Shown here in pieces: positions 1 to 7,326 of a DNA stretch of 16,004 nt. The notes below the pieces were generated by a model. That model was not told the DNA's origin. It did not search any database and was given only the letters and a program-made list of their open reading frames with translations. Each line of letters starts with the position of its first letter. Positions within the stretch are counted from its first letter, which is position 1. This DNA comes from Caryophanales bacterium UBA1423 (lineage in GTDB: Bacteria > Bacillota_I > Bacilli_A > RF39 > UBA660): the NCBI GenBank assembly GCA_002304855.1, contig DBPJ01000013.1, positions 254 to 16,257 of the forward strand. The letters are read 5' to 3'. The position numbers and the translations under genes were made by a program.

Positions 1-1
1 T

Positions 2-409
2 ATTGAAATAAAAGAGCAAGATTTAAAAATAGATGTTTATCGTAGTAGTGGTGCTGGTGGCCAAAGTGTCAATACCACTGATAGTGCTGTTAGAATTACC
101 CACTTACCTACGAAAATAGTTGTTAGTTGTCAAAATGAAAGAAGTCAAATAAAAAATAAAGAGAAAGCTTTTAGTATTTTAAAAAATAAATTATATCAAT
201 TAGAATTAGAAAAAAAACAAAGGGAATTACAGAGTATTCAGGGTGAATATGTAAAAATAGAATTTGGTTCACAAATTAGAACTTATACTATGCATCCATA
301 TACAATGGTAAAAGATCATCGAACCGAATATAGCACTAGTAATGTTGAAGAGGTGTTAGATGGCAATCTTGATGACTTTATGGCTAGTTATTTAAAAGGA
401 AAGAAATAA
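2..409 (+). CDS. prfB: Peptide chain release factor 2, C-terminal part (5' end outside window)
   Basis: Partial gene; the reading frame enters from the left edge at base 2 and gives 135 residues before the TAA stop. It carries the class I release factor GGQ motif (SSGAGGQ, residues 15-21 of the fragment), which triggers peptidyl-tRNA hydrolysis in the ribosome. The following [14 protein letters not shown] stretch is common to RF1 and RF2, but the C-terminal [11 protein letters not shown] sequence is the RF2 form (RF1 has a different VTDHR-type ending), so the protein should read UGA and UAA. The UGA-decoding factor agrees with TGA serving as a stop in this genome. The anticodon-like recognition domain and any programmed frameshift lie outside the window. 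prfB followed by ftsE is the usual Firmicutes order. No convincing hairpin terminator follows it, so read-through into ftsE is possible. Confidence 0.95.
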   Translation: MEIKEQDLKIDVYRSSGAGGQSVNTTDSAVRITHLPTKIVVSCQNERSQIKNKEKAFSILKNKLYQLELEKKQRELQSIQGEYVKIEFGSQIRTYTMHPYTMVKDHRTEYSTSNVEEVLDGNLDDFMASYLKGKK

Positions 410-444
410 CCCCAGTAATTCCCAATATAATTAAGTAATATAAA

Positions 445-453
445 TGCTATAAT
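445..453 (+). promoter_or_regulatory. Extended -10 promoter for ftsE operon
   Basis: TGCTATAAT is a perfect extended -10 (TG-n-TATAAT). No good -35 hexamer is seen 16-18 bp upstream. The predicted start near 460 leaves about 15 nt before the ftsE ATG, just enough for the AAGGTGG Shine-Dalgarno at 464-470. Confidence 0.7.
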
Positions 454-474
454 TGTTGTTAGTAAGGTGGTAGT

Positions 475-1170
475 ATGGATTTAATTAAGATAAATAATGT
501 TACTAAAACATATAAAAATGGGGTCACTGCTATTCAAGATTTAAATTTGACTATTGAAAAAGGTGAATTTATTTTTATTATTGGTAGTAGTGGTAGTGGT
601 AAATCAACCTTAATTAAGATGTTATATCGTGAAGAAAAACCTACTAAAGGAAAAATTGTTATTGGTGGTATAGATGTTGCTAAATTAGTTAATCGTAAGG
701 TACATATTTTGCGTCGTAAATTAGGAATTGTGTTTCAAGATTATAAATTATTACCTAGAGCTACAGTTTATGAAAATGTTGCTTTTGTTTTAGAAGTATT
801 AGGTGAACCAAGTAACGAAATTAGAAATAAAGTATTGAAAGCTTTAGAATTAGTAGGTTTAAAAAGTAAAGCCAAATATTACCCAGAACAACTATCTGGT
901 GGTGAACAACAACGAGTTTCTATCGCTAGAGCGATTGTAAATGATCCTAAGTTACTTATTTGTGATGAACCCACAGGCAATTTAGATCCAAAAACAAGTA
1001 TGGGTATTATGGAAGTTTTAAAACGCATTAATGATTTAGGCACCACTGTTATTATGGCTACTCATAATAAAGAAATAGTTAATCATTTAAAGAAAAGAGT
1101 TATTGTTTTAGATGCTGGTCGATTAGTAAAAGATTATACAAGGGGAACTTACGATCATGAAATTGCTTAG
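475..1170 (+). CDS. ftsE: Cell division ABC transporter ATP-binding protein FtsE
   Basis: FtsE is the cytoplasmic ATPase that pairs with the membrane protein FtsX. The FtsEX complex does not transport; ATP hydrolysis mechanically activates peptidoglycan hydrolases at the septum or sidewall. All ABC motifs are intact in this 231-residue protein: Walker A GSSGSGKST (37-45), Q-loop FQDY (87-90), signature LSGGEQQ (140-146), Walker B with CDEPTGNLD (163-171) and the switch histidine H197. Length is normal for the family. The start is set by AAGGTGG at 464-470. The 3' end overlaps ftsX by 14 bp, indicating translational coupling. Context with ftsX and a LytM-type hydrolase directly downstream makes the FtsE assignment firm over generic LolD-like ATPases. 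Confidence 0.96.
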   Translation: MDLIKINNVTKTYKNGVTAIQDLNLTIEKGEFIFIIGSSGSGKSTLIKMLYREEKPTKGKIVIGGIDVAKLVNRKVHILRRKLGIVFQDYKLLPRATVYENVAFVLEVLGEPSNEIRNKVLKALELVGLKSKAKYYPEQLSGGEQQRVSIARAIVNDPKLLICDEPTGNLDPKTSMGIMEVLKRINDLGTTVIMATHNKEIVNHLKKRVIVLDAGRLVKDYTRGTYDHEIA

Positions 1171-2056
1171 GTTATTAGGTAGAAGTATTAGAGATGCTTT
1201 TAGAAGTGTTATTAGGAATTTTAGTTTAAGTCTAGCATCAATTTCATGTATAACCATAACTCTTATTGTTGTATCTATTGCGATGATAGCATCCTATAAT
1301 GTTGATAATTTTACTAAATTAATGAAAAAAGATGTTACTATTGTAGCTTTCTTAGAAAATGATGTTACGCCAAAAGAAATAGAAGCAGTTGAAAATCAAA
1401 TTAGATTAATAGTTAATGTTGATACTTATATCTTTCAATCAAAAGATGAAATTAAACAATTAATGCGAGAATCATCAGAAGTATTTAATCGCATTATGTC
1501 AGCATGGGATGAAAAAAGTAATCCATTACAAGATACTTTCTTAATAAAAGTATTAAATGTTGAAGAAATAAAAAACACCGCTAAAGAAATAGACGATATT
1601 AAAAATGTTAGTGTGGTCAAATATGGCGAAGGCATGATTGAAAAATTACTATCTATTTTTGATATTGTTGAAAAAGGAACAATTGGTTTAGTATTAGGTT
1701 TAGTATTAGTAACTGCCTTTTTAATCGCTAATACTATTAAAATTACTATTTTTTCTCGTCAGAAAGAAATAGAAATTATGCGTTTAGTTGGGTCTTCTAA
1801 TATGGTTATAAAATTCCCATTTATTTTTGAAGGGCTATTCTTAGGTATTTTAGGATCTATTATCCCAATTGCTTTTTCAATATATGGTTATTATATTTTT
1901 TATCAAGAATTTGATGGTCAATTATTTTCACCTTTTTTAAGATTTGTCAAACCTGGACCTTTCATTTATTTTGTAGCTCTCATTCTACTTGGTTTAGGTA
2001 TGTTTTTAGGTATGTGGGGTAGTGGGCGAGCAGTAAGGAGGCATTTGAAAATATGA
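1157..2056 (+). CDS. ftsX: Cell division ABC transporter permease FtsX
   Basis: Integral membrane partner of FtsE, 299 residues, with the family topology: a cytoplasmic N-terminus, TM1 about 24-46, a large extracytoplasmic loop (about 50-172) that binds the hydrolase, then TM2 about 174-197, TM3 about 222-248 and TM4 about 268-288. The cytoplasmic segment RQKEIEIMRLVGSS (201-214) is the characteristic FtsX coupling region that contacts FtsE. Length is typical for Gram-positive FtsX. The start lies inside the 3' end of ftsE, and the TGA stop overlaps the ATG of the downstream hydrolase gene (ATGA), so ATPase, permease and effector should be made in fixed proportion. Confidence 0.95.
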   Translation: MKLLRLLGRSIRDAFRSVIRNFSLSLASISCITITLIVVSIAMIASYNVDNFTKLMKKDVTIVAFLENDVTPKEIEAVENQIRLIVNVDTYIFQSKDEIKQLMRESSEVFNRIMSAWDEKSNPLQDTFLIKVLNVEEIKNTAKEIDDIKNVSVVKYGEGMIEKLLSIFDIVEKGTIGLVLGLVLVTAFLIANTIKITIFSRQKEIEIMRLVGSSNMVIKFPFIFEGLFLGILGSIIPIAFSIYGYYIFYQEFDGQLFSPFLRFVKPGPFIYFVALILLGLGMFLGMWGSGRAVRRHLKI

Positions 2057-3267
2057 TGAGAAAAATATTTATTAATTTATTAATAATTTGCTTATTAATT
2101 CCAATGATCATTCCTCCCGTTCAAATAAAAGCTGAAACCCTAAATGATCTATATAAAGATTTAGAAAAATTAAAGAAGAATAAAGAAGAAAATATCAAAA
2201 AGAAAAATTTAACTCAAGGCCAAATTAATAAAGCTAAGCAAGATATTACTAGCATTTCTATCCAAATAGAAGAAGCCGAGTTAGATATTGTTAGGCTTGA
2301 AAAAGAAATAGTAGAATTAAATAAGGAAATAAAAGAAAGAGATAAAGAAATAAAAGACGTCATCACCTTTTTACAAATTTCTAAAGGAGAGTCTGAATAT
2401 TTAGAATACATTTTTAAAGCTAGAGATTTTACTGATTTTATTTATCGTATAGCGATTACTGAACAATTATCTGATTATAATGATAAATTATTAACTAAAA
2501 TGAATTTGATGATTAAGCAAAATGAGAATAAAAAACGAGAATTAAATGAACTAAAACAAAATTTAAAAGACCAACAAAATTCTTTAACACAAAAAATGCG
2601 CGATTTAAATAGAAATTTATATGATTTAAATGAAGCTAATGTCGATCTCAAAACTGAAATCGATGCTATGAATAAATTGATTAAAGCATATGAATCATTA
2701 GGATGTAAGCGTTATGATAATCTCAATAAATGTGCTAACATTCCCCTTGATTCTAAGTTTTCAAGACCAACAGCGCATGGTAAAGTTACTTCTAATTTTG
2801 GTTATCGAGGAAAAGTTTTACCTGGTGTTGATTCTTATCACCGTGGTATTGATATAGCTAATGGCGAGGGAACACCAATCTATGCGTCTGCTAATGGCCG
2901 AGTAGCAGTTCTTTATCCAAAACAATCTTGTGGTGGTAAAATGCTATTTATTCACCATATAGTTAATGGCAATCATTATACAACTGGGTATTTCCATTTA
3001 TTATCAACTACGGTAAGTGTTGGCCAAAAAGTTACTCGTGGTCAACTTATTGCCTATATGGGTGGTGGTGATTCTACTAGAAGAAGAGTAGTAGATGGCA
3101 AAGTGATTGGTTATGATACATGTACTACTGGGGCCCACCTCCATTTCCAACTTAGTCGCGGTCATTATTTAGCACCTGGTGGTCCAAGTAATTGGGAAGC
3201 ATATAAGAGTACAGCAGTTGATCCTCGTAATTATATTAGTTTCCCAGATGTTGGAGTAAAATGGTAA
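2053..3267 (+). CDS. Secreted coiled-coil M23 (LytM) peptidoglycan endopeptidase, probable FtsEX effector
   Basis: 404 residues: a signal peptide (1-27, hydrophobic core then QIKAE), a long coiled coil about 28-215 interrupted by the LEYIFKARDFTDFIYR segment typical of CwlO/PcsB/EnvC-type regulatory domains, and a C-terminal M23 domain about 240-370. The zinc and catalytic residues are present: HRGID (H263, D267), H315 in GYFHL, and HLH (H362, H364). It is therefore predicted active, cutting stem-peptide cross-links, unlike EnvC whose LytM domain is degenerate. Position directly after ftsX with a 4-bp overlap indicates an FtsX-activated hydrolase. Four extracytoplasmic cysteines (C218, C227, C293, C357) are unusual for a Gram-positive wall enzyme. 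A second ATG follows at 2056; AAGGAGG at 2035-2041 (11 nt from 2053) favours the first. The fold role matches streptococcal PcsB, but that protein uses a CHAP domain. Confidence 0.9.
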   Translation: MMRKIFINLLIICLLIPMIIPPVQIKAETLNDLYKDLEKLKKNKEENIKKKNLTQGQINKAKQDITSISIQIEEAELDIVRLEKEIVELNKEIKERDKEIKDVITFLQISKGESEYLEYIFKARDFTDFIYRIAITEQLSDYNDKLLTKMNLMIKQNENKKRELNELKQNLKDQQNSLTQKMRDLNRNLYDLNEANVDLKTEIDAMNKLIKAYESLGCKRYDNLNKCANIPLDSKFSRPTAHGKVTSNFGYRGKVLPGVDSYHRGIDIANGEGTPIYASANGRVAVLYPKQSCGGKMLFIHHIVNGNHYTTGYFHLLSTTVSVGQKVTRGQLIAYMGGGDSTRRRVVDGKVIGYDTCTTGAHLHFQLSRGHYLAPGGPSNWEAYKSTAVDPRNYISFPDVGVKW

Positions 3268-3297
3268 AAAATGCTTTATGATAAAGCATTTTTTTAT
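3266..3297 (+). terminator. Rho-independent terminator after the ftsEX operon
   Basis: Perfect 8-bp stem ATGCTTTA / TAAAGCAT (3271-3278 with 3282-3289), loop TGA, extended by A-T pairing of the flanking A tract with a run of seven T. It starts at the M23 stop codon. Confidence 0.85.
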
Positions 3298-3305
3298 GTT
3301 AAAAT
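3297..3305 (+). promoter_or_regulatory. Extended -10 promoter for uvrB
   Basis: TGTTAAAAT (TG-n-TAAAAT) lies immediately behind the preceding terminator. No clear -35 is visible; that position falls in the terminator stem. The predicted transcript would start near 3312, only about 12 nt before the uvrB ATG. No SOS (LexA) box is recognisable nearby. Confidence 0.5.
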
Positions 3306-3311
3306 AAACAC

Positions 3312-3317
3312 AAGGTG
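3312..3317 (+). promoter_or_regulatory. Shine-Dalgarno that fixes the uvrB start
   Basis: AAGGTG, extending to AAGGTGAT, is 6 nt before the ATG at 3324. An in-frame GTG at 3315 lies inside this site and so cannot be the start. Confidence 0.8.
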
Positions 3318-3323
3318 ATAAAT

Positions 3324-5279
3324 ATGAATTTTCAATTGGTATCAAACTATGTACCAAGTGGCGATCAACCTAAAGCAATTCATGAGTTAGTTATGGGTCT
3401 CAATAGCAAAAAGAAACATCAAGTATTATTGGGTGCTACTGGTACTGGTAAAACATATACAATTGCTAATGTGATAGAAAAAGTAAATAAACCTACTTTA
3501 GTTATTGCACATAACAAAACTTTAGCCGGCCAATTGTATGCTGAATTAAAACAATTATTTCCCAATAATAGAGTTGAGTATTTTGTTTCATATTATGATT
3601 ATTTTCAACCAGAAGCTTATATTCCAAGAACTGATACTTATATTGAAAAAGATTCATCAATTAATGATGAAATAGATGAATTAAGACATGCCGCTACTTC
3701 ATCACTATTAAATCGAAGCGATGTAATTGTTGTTGCCTCAGTTTCTTGTATTTATGGTATTGGCGAAGTTGAAGATTATAAAAATAAAATGTTGACTCTA
3801 CAAGTTAACGATCATATTGAAAGACAAGCAGTACTTAGAAAATTAATTGATATGCTTTATGAGCGTAATGACTTAGATTTTAAACGCGGTACTTTTAGAG
3901 TAAGAGGTGATTTGCTTGAAATAATACCATCTTATCAACGAACTACTGGAATTAGAGTGGAGTTTTTTGGCGATGAAATAGAACGAATTAGTGAAATAGA
4001 TACTTTAACTGGTAAAGTAATTAGTGATAAAAAAGTAGTTAGTATTTTTCCTGCTAGTCATTTTGTGACTGATGAAGAAAAGTTAAAAGAAGCTATTAAA
4101 AGAATTAAAGAAGAACTCGAAATAAGGTTAGTTAAATTGAGAAGTGAAAATAAATTATTAGAAGCTGAACGTTTACAACAAAGAACTAATTATGATATTG
4201 AAATGTTAACGGAAACTGGTTTTTGTAGTGGAATTGAAAATTATTCAAGACATTTAGCTTTAAGAGGCGAAGGGGAAACCCCAACAACCTTAATAGACTT
4301 TTTTCCCGATGATTATTTATTAGTTATTGATGAATCGCATGTTACCATTCCCCAAATTAGAGGTATGCATAATGGTGATCGCTCAAGAAAAGAAGTATTA
4401 GTTGAATATGGTTTTAGATTACCAAGTGCACTAGATAATCGCCCATTAAAATTTGAAGAATTTGAACAAAAAATTAATCAAGTTATATATGTATCAGCTA
4501 CTCCTGGTGATTACGAATTAGAGAAAGTAAATCATCAAGTAGTAGAACAAATCATTAGACCAACTGGTTTATTAGATCCTACTGTTGAAGTAAGAAAAGT
4601 AGAAGGTCAAATAGATGGTGTTATTGATGAAATCAGAAAAAGAGTAGCAAATAATGAACGAACTTTAATTACTACTCTTACTATCAGAATGGCTGAAGAA
4701 TTAACTGCTTATCTAAAAGATATTGATATTAAAGTGGCTTATCTACATAATGAAATTAAAACTTTAGAACGGTTAAAAATAATTAGAGATTTAAGATTAG
4801 GTAAATATGATGTATTAGTAGGAATTAATCTATTAAGAGAAGGGCTTGATATTCCTGAAGTTAGTTTAATAGCAATCTTAGATGCTGATAAAGAGGGATT
4901 TTTACGAAGCAGTAGAAGTTTAATTCAAATTATTGGTCGCTGTGCCAGAAATGTTAATGGTCATGTTATCATGTATGCTGATCAAATAACTGATAGTATG
5001 AGAATAGCCATCGATGAAACTAATCGTCGCCGCGCTATTCAAGAAAAACATAATCAAATTAATAATATAGTCCCTAAAACTATTATTAAAGAAATTAGAG
5101 AAGTTATTTCAAATAAGATTGATGATAAGGAGCCAACTAAGATTATGAAAAAACCTAAGGAATTAAAGACAATGGTTGAGCAAATTGAGAAAGAAATGAA
5201 AGACGCAGCACGCAAATTAGATTTTGAAAGAGCTATGCAACTTAGAGATATATTATTTGAATTAAAGAGCGAGCTATGA
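3324..5279 (+). CDS. uvrB: Excinuclease ABC subunit B (UvrB)
   Basis: DNA damage-verification helicase of nucleotide excision repair; it is loaded by UvrA and recruits UvrC for incision. Translated from 3324 it has 651 residues, the usual length. Walker A is GATGTGKT (37-44); the beta-hairpin region [14 protein letters not shown] that clamps DNA is intact, as are SVSCIYG, the VIDESH helicase motif and the C-terminal helicase motifs ending in QIIGRCARN. The last 35 residues ([14 protein letters not shown] onward) form the UVR motif that contacts UvrC. In most Firmicutes uvrA follows directly; here a radical SAM gene (overlapping by 4 bp) and a pilin gene intervene, so uvrA has its own promoter. 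Confidence 0.97.
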   Translation: MNFQLVSNYVPSGDQPKAIHELVMGLNSKKKHQVLLGATGTGKTYTIANVIEKVNKPTLVIAHNKTLAGQLYAELKQLFPNNRVEYFVSYYDYFQPEAYIPRTDTYIEKDSSINDEIDELRHAATSSLLNRSDVIVVASVSCIYGIGEVEDYKNKMLTLQVNDHIERQAVLRKLIDMLYERNDLDFKRGTFRVRGDLLEIIPSYQRTTGIRVEFFGDEIERISEIDTLTGKVISDKKVVSIFPASHFVTDEEKLKEAIKRIKEELEIRLVKLRSENKLLEAERLQQRTNYDIEMLTETGFCSGIENYSRHLALRGEGETPTTLIDFFPDDYLLVIDESHVTIPQIRGMHNGDRSRKEVLVEYGFRLPSALDNRPLKFEEFEQKINQVIYVSATPGDYELEKVNHQVVEQIIRPTGLLDPTVEVRKVEGQIDGVIDEIRKRVANNERTLITTLTIRMAEELTAYLKDIDIKVAYLHNEIKTLERLKIIRDLRLGKYDVLVGINLLREGLDIPEVSLIAILDADKEGFLRSSRSLIQIIGRCARNVNGHVIMYADQITDSMRIAIDETNRRRAIQEKHNQINNIVPKTIIKEIREVISNKIDDKEPTKIMKKPKELKTMVEQIEKEMKDAARKLDFERAMQLRDILFELKSEL

Positions 5280-6115
5280 GACGATTTAAAAAAATATATA
5301 TTGAAATAACTAACATCTGTAATTTATCGTGTCCTTTTTGTCCGCCTACTAATCGAAAAAAAGAAATAATGAAATATGATGATTTTAAGACTATACTTCA
5401 TAAAATAAAACCTTATACTGATTATATTTATTTACACGTTAAAGGTGAACCCCTATTACATCCTGACTTTGATAAAATATTATCATTATGTGGACAATTG
5501 AATATTAAAATTAATTTAGTAACTAATGGTAGATTAATAAAAAAACAACAAGCATTATTATTAAGTAGTAAATCGATAAGACAAATTAATTTTTCAATGC
5601 ATAGCATTAATAATGAAGATCTTGCTACTATTAGTGATATTATTAATTTCACTAAGGTAGCTCTATCTAAAACTAATACTATAATTTCATATCGCTTTTG
5701 GAATCAAAATGTTATTAATATTAATGATAATATTTTTAGTATAATTAGAAAATCATTTAATATTGATGAACGTTTATATAATGATATTCAATACAAACAA
5801 AGTATTAAGATATTATCTAATTTTTATATTAATAAAGATGATCAATTTGAGTGGCCAGCCTTAACTAATAATAAATCCGATAGTCAAGGATTTTGCTATG
5901 GTTTAAAGGATCAATTAGCTATTTTAGTTGATGGTACAGTAGTACCATGTTGTTTAGATAGCGAAGGTATTGTTAATTTAGGTAATATTTTAAAAGAAGA
6001 TTTAGAATTAATCCTAAATAAAGATAGAACTAAAAAAATAATAGCGGGTTTTAGAAATAATAAAATAGTTGAAGAATTATGTCAAAAATGTAGTTATCGA
6101 GATAGATTTAAATAA
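5276..6115 (+). CDS. Radical SAM/SPASM-domain protein of unknown function
   Basis: 279 residues. CNLSCPFC (C15, C19, C22) is the CxxxCxxC motif that binds the SAM-cleaving [4Fe-4S] cluster, followed by GEPLLHPDF (57-65), typical of the radical SAM barrel. The C-terminal part has a SPASM/twitch-like set of cysteines, C207, C225, C226, C269 and C272, around a DGTVVPCC...LGNI pattern, so at least one auxiliary Fe-S cluster is likely. Such enzymes often modify peptides (RiPP maturases, sulfatase-maturase relatives) or sugars and nucleotides, but no precursor peptide is seen beside it and the substrate is unknown. The ATG overlaps the uvrB TGA (ATGA), so translation is coupled to uvrB. It ends the transcript: a strong terminator follows. 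Confidence 0.85.
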   Translation: MRRFKKIYIEITNICNLSCPFCPPTNRKKEIMKYDDFKTILHKIKPYTDYIYLHVKGEPLLHPDFDKILSLCGQLNIKINLVTNGRLIKKQQALLLSSKSIRQINFSMHSINNEDLATISDIINFTKVALSKTNTIISYRFWNQNVININDNIFSIIRKSFNIDERLYNDIQYKQSIKILSNFYINKDDQFEWPALTNNKSDSQGFCYGLKDQLAILVDGTVVPCCLDSEGIVNLGNILKEDLELILNKDRTKKIIAGFRNNKIVEELCQKCSYRDRFK

Positions 6116-6121
6116 TATGTC

Positions 6122-6158
6122 AAAAAGGTTAATTGCGGTAAATTAATTAACCTTTTTT
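6122..6158 (+). terminator. Rho-independent terminator after the radical SAM gene
   Basis: Perfect 13-bp stem: AAAAAGGTTAATT (6122-6134) pairs with AATTAACCTTTTT (6145-6157) around a 10-nt loop and ends in a six-T run. The A/T symmetry could let it work in both directions. Confidence 0.9.
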
Positions 6159-6176
6159 AGGTTGATATTGTATAAT
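6147..6176 (+). promoter_or_regulatory. Promoter for the prepilin-LamG gene
   Basis: -10 TATAAT (6171-6176) is preceded directly by TG. A weak -35, TTAACC (6147-6152), lies 18 bp upstream inside the terminator's descending arm. The predicted start near 6183 gives a leader of about 17 nt to the ATG at 6200. Confidence 0.6.
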
Positions 6177-6189
6177 TAAGATAGAGTAT

Positions 6190-6196
6190 GGAGTGG
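6190..6196 (+). promoter_or_regulatory. Shine-Dalgarno that fixes the prepilin-LamG start
   Basis: GGAGTGG; its GGAG core is 6 nt before the ATG at 6200. The in-frame ATG at 6188 would have only about 5 nt of leader and no good Shine-Dalgarno, so 6200 is preferred. Confidence 0.7.
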
Positions 6197-6199
6197 ACT

Positions 6200-7255
6200 A
6201 TGCCAAGAAATAAAGGATTTACCTTGGTTGAATTATTAGCAGTAATAGTGGTATTAGCTGTTGTTTTAACTATAGCTGTACCTAACATCATAAAGATAAT
6301 AGATAAAACAAGAATAGATGCTTATGTTAAAAATGAAGAAGTAATGGTAAAAGCGGCTAGAATGTACTTGGTTAATAATACTTCATTGTTACCAAACAAT
6401 ATAGGTGATACTACGGAAATAACGCTTGATGATTTAAAAAATAGTAAGTTAATAGATAGTATTAAAGATCCTAAAGATAAAGATGACTGTAATGGTTATA
6501 TATTAGTAACTAAAATAGGGGAAGATGAATATGATTATAGCCCTCATTTAAATTGTGAGGGTGATATAGGAAGTTCTACTGAAGATGGATTAGTTGGTTA
6601 TTGGAAATTAGATGGGAATGCTTTAGATTATTCATTAAATAATAATCATGGAACGATCTATAGTGCAATACCGACAGCTAATAGGTTTGGGATGTTAGGA
6701 ACCGCTTTAGAGTTTAATGGTATAGATGCTTATGTACAACTAGTCGCTAATTCTGAATTACTTTTAGGTGCTAATCCTAATGAATGGAGCTATTCGTTTT
6801 GGTTTAAAAAAGGACCTAATAGTACCAAAAGAGTTTTTATAAGCAATTATGATAGTGATAATAGTGATTCGTTAATTGGTATTTGGGCTGGAGTAAATGC
6901 TAGTTCTGGTAGTGGAAGAGTTTTTATAAATGTTAGAGGTTCTGGTGCTCCCGATTATATGCATGCTCCTGCTGGATATAATTATAATGATAATCTTTGG
7001 CATCAAATGGTTGTGTCAGTAAAAAAGGGTGAATTTGTTAGAGGTTATGTCGATGGTATTCAATTTGCTAATAGTTCAATTGGAACTGCTGATTATATTG
7101 ATAATGCTCCAATAAGAATAGGGGCACTGCGATATTATGATGACTTTTTAGAATTTTTAGATGGTTGTGTCGATGAGGTTCGTATCTATAATAGGGCGCT
7201 AAGTAACGAAGAAATAATATATAACTATGATGTAGGAAAATATAGAGAACAATAA
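6200..7255 (+). CDS. Type IV prepilin-like protein fused to a LamG/concanavalin-like domain
   Basis: 351 residues from 6200. The N-terminus KGFTLVELL is a class III (type IV) prepilin signal: cleavage is expected between G6 and F7, with Glu at position +5 of the mature chain and a hydrophobic stalk to about residue 30. A pilin-like head follows (about 40-121) with C97 and C119 as a probable disulfide. After a short linker, residues about 130-345 form a laminin G/concanavalin-like domain (GLVGYWKLDG, GTALEFNGIDAYVQL, LWHQMVVSVKKG, YVDGIQF, DEVRIYNRALS), a fold usually binding carbohydrate or protein. This suggests a minor pilin displaying an adhesin. It has its own promoter and terminator. Pilus assembly genes are absent nearby, so whether it enters a pilus is inference. 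The same head recurs at 15006-15347 and 15502 onward. Confidence 0.87.
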   Translation: MPRNKGFTLVELLAVIVVLAVVLTIAVPNIIKIIDKTRIDAYVKNEEVMVKAARMYLVNNTSLLPNNIGDTTEITLDDLKNSKLIDSIKDPKDKDDCNGYILVTKIGEDEYDYSPHLNCEGDIGSSTEDGLVGYWKLDGNALDYSLNNNHGTIYSAIPTANRFGMLGTALEFNGIDAYVQLVANSELLLGANPNEWSYSFWFKKGPNSTKRVFISNYDSDNSDSLIGIWAGVNASSGSGRVFINVRGSGAPDYMHAPAGYNYNDNLWHQMVVSVKKGEFVRGYVDGIQFANSSIGTADYIDNAPIRIGALRYYDDFLEFLDGCVDEVRIYNRALSNEEIIYNYDVGKYREQ

Positions 7256-7290
7256 AATACAGATATAACTTATATCTGTATTTTGTTTTT
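7254..7290 (+). terminator. Rho-independent terminator after the prepilin-LamG gene
   Basis: Stem AAAATACAGATAT (7254-7266) pairs perfectly with ATATCTGTATTTT (7272-7284), loop AACTT, then G and five T. It overlaps the stop codon. Confidence 0.85.
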
Positions 7291-7294
7291 GGTA

Positions 7295-7303
7295 TGATAT
7301 AAT
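7295..7303 (+). promoter_or_regulatory. Extended -10 promoter for the uvrA operon
   Basis: TGATATAAT is a perfect extended -10. No convincing -35 is seen. The predicted start near 7310 leaves about 17 nt before the ATG, containing an AAAGAGA-type Shine-Dalgarno (7313-7319). Confidence 0.7.
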
Positions 7304-7326
7304 ATTAATGCGAAAGAGATGATAAA

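Noticed and set aside
410..474. Terminator between prfB and ftsE
   Set aside because: No stem with a T run could be found; only the promoter and Shine-Dalgarno are supported.
3315..3323. GTG at 3315 as the uvrB start
   Set aside because: The codon lies within the AAGGTGAT Shine-Dalgarno, and known UvrB proteins begin near the ATG at 3324.
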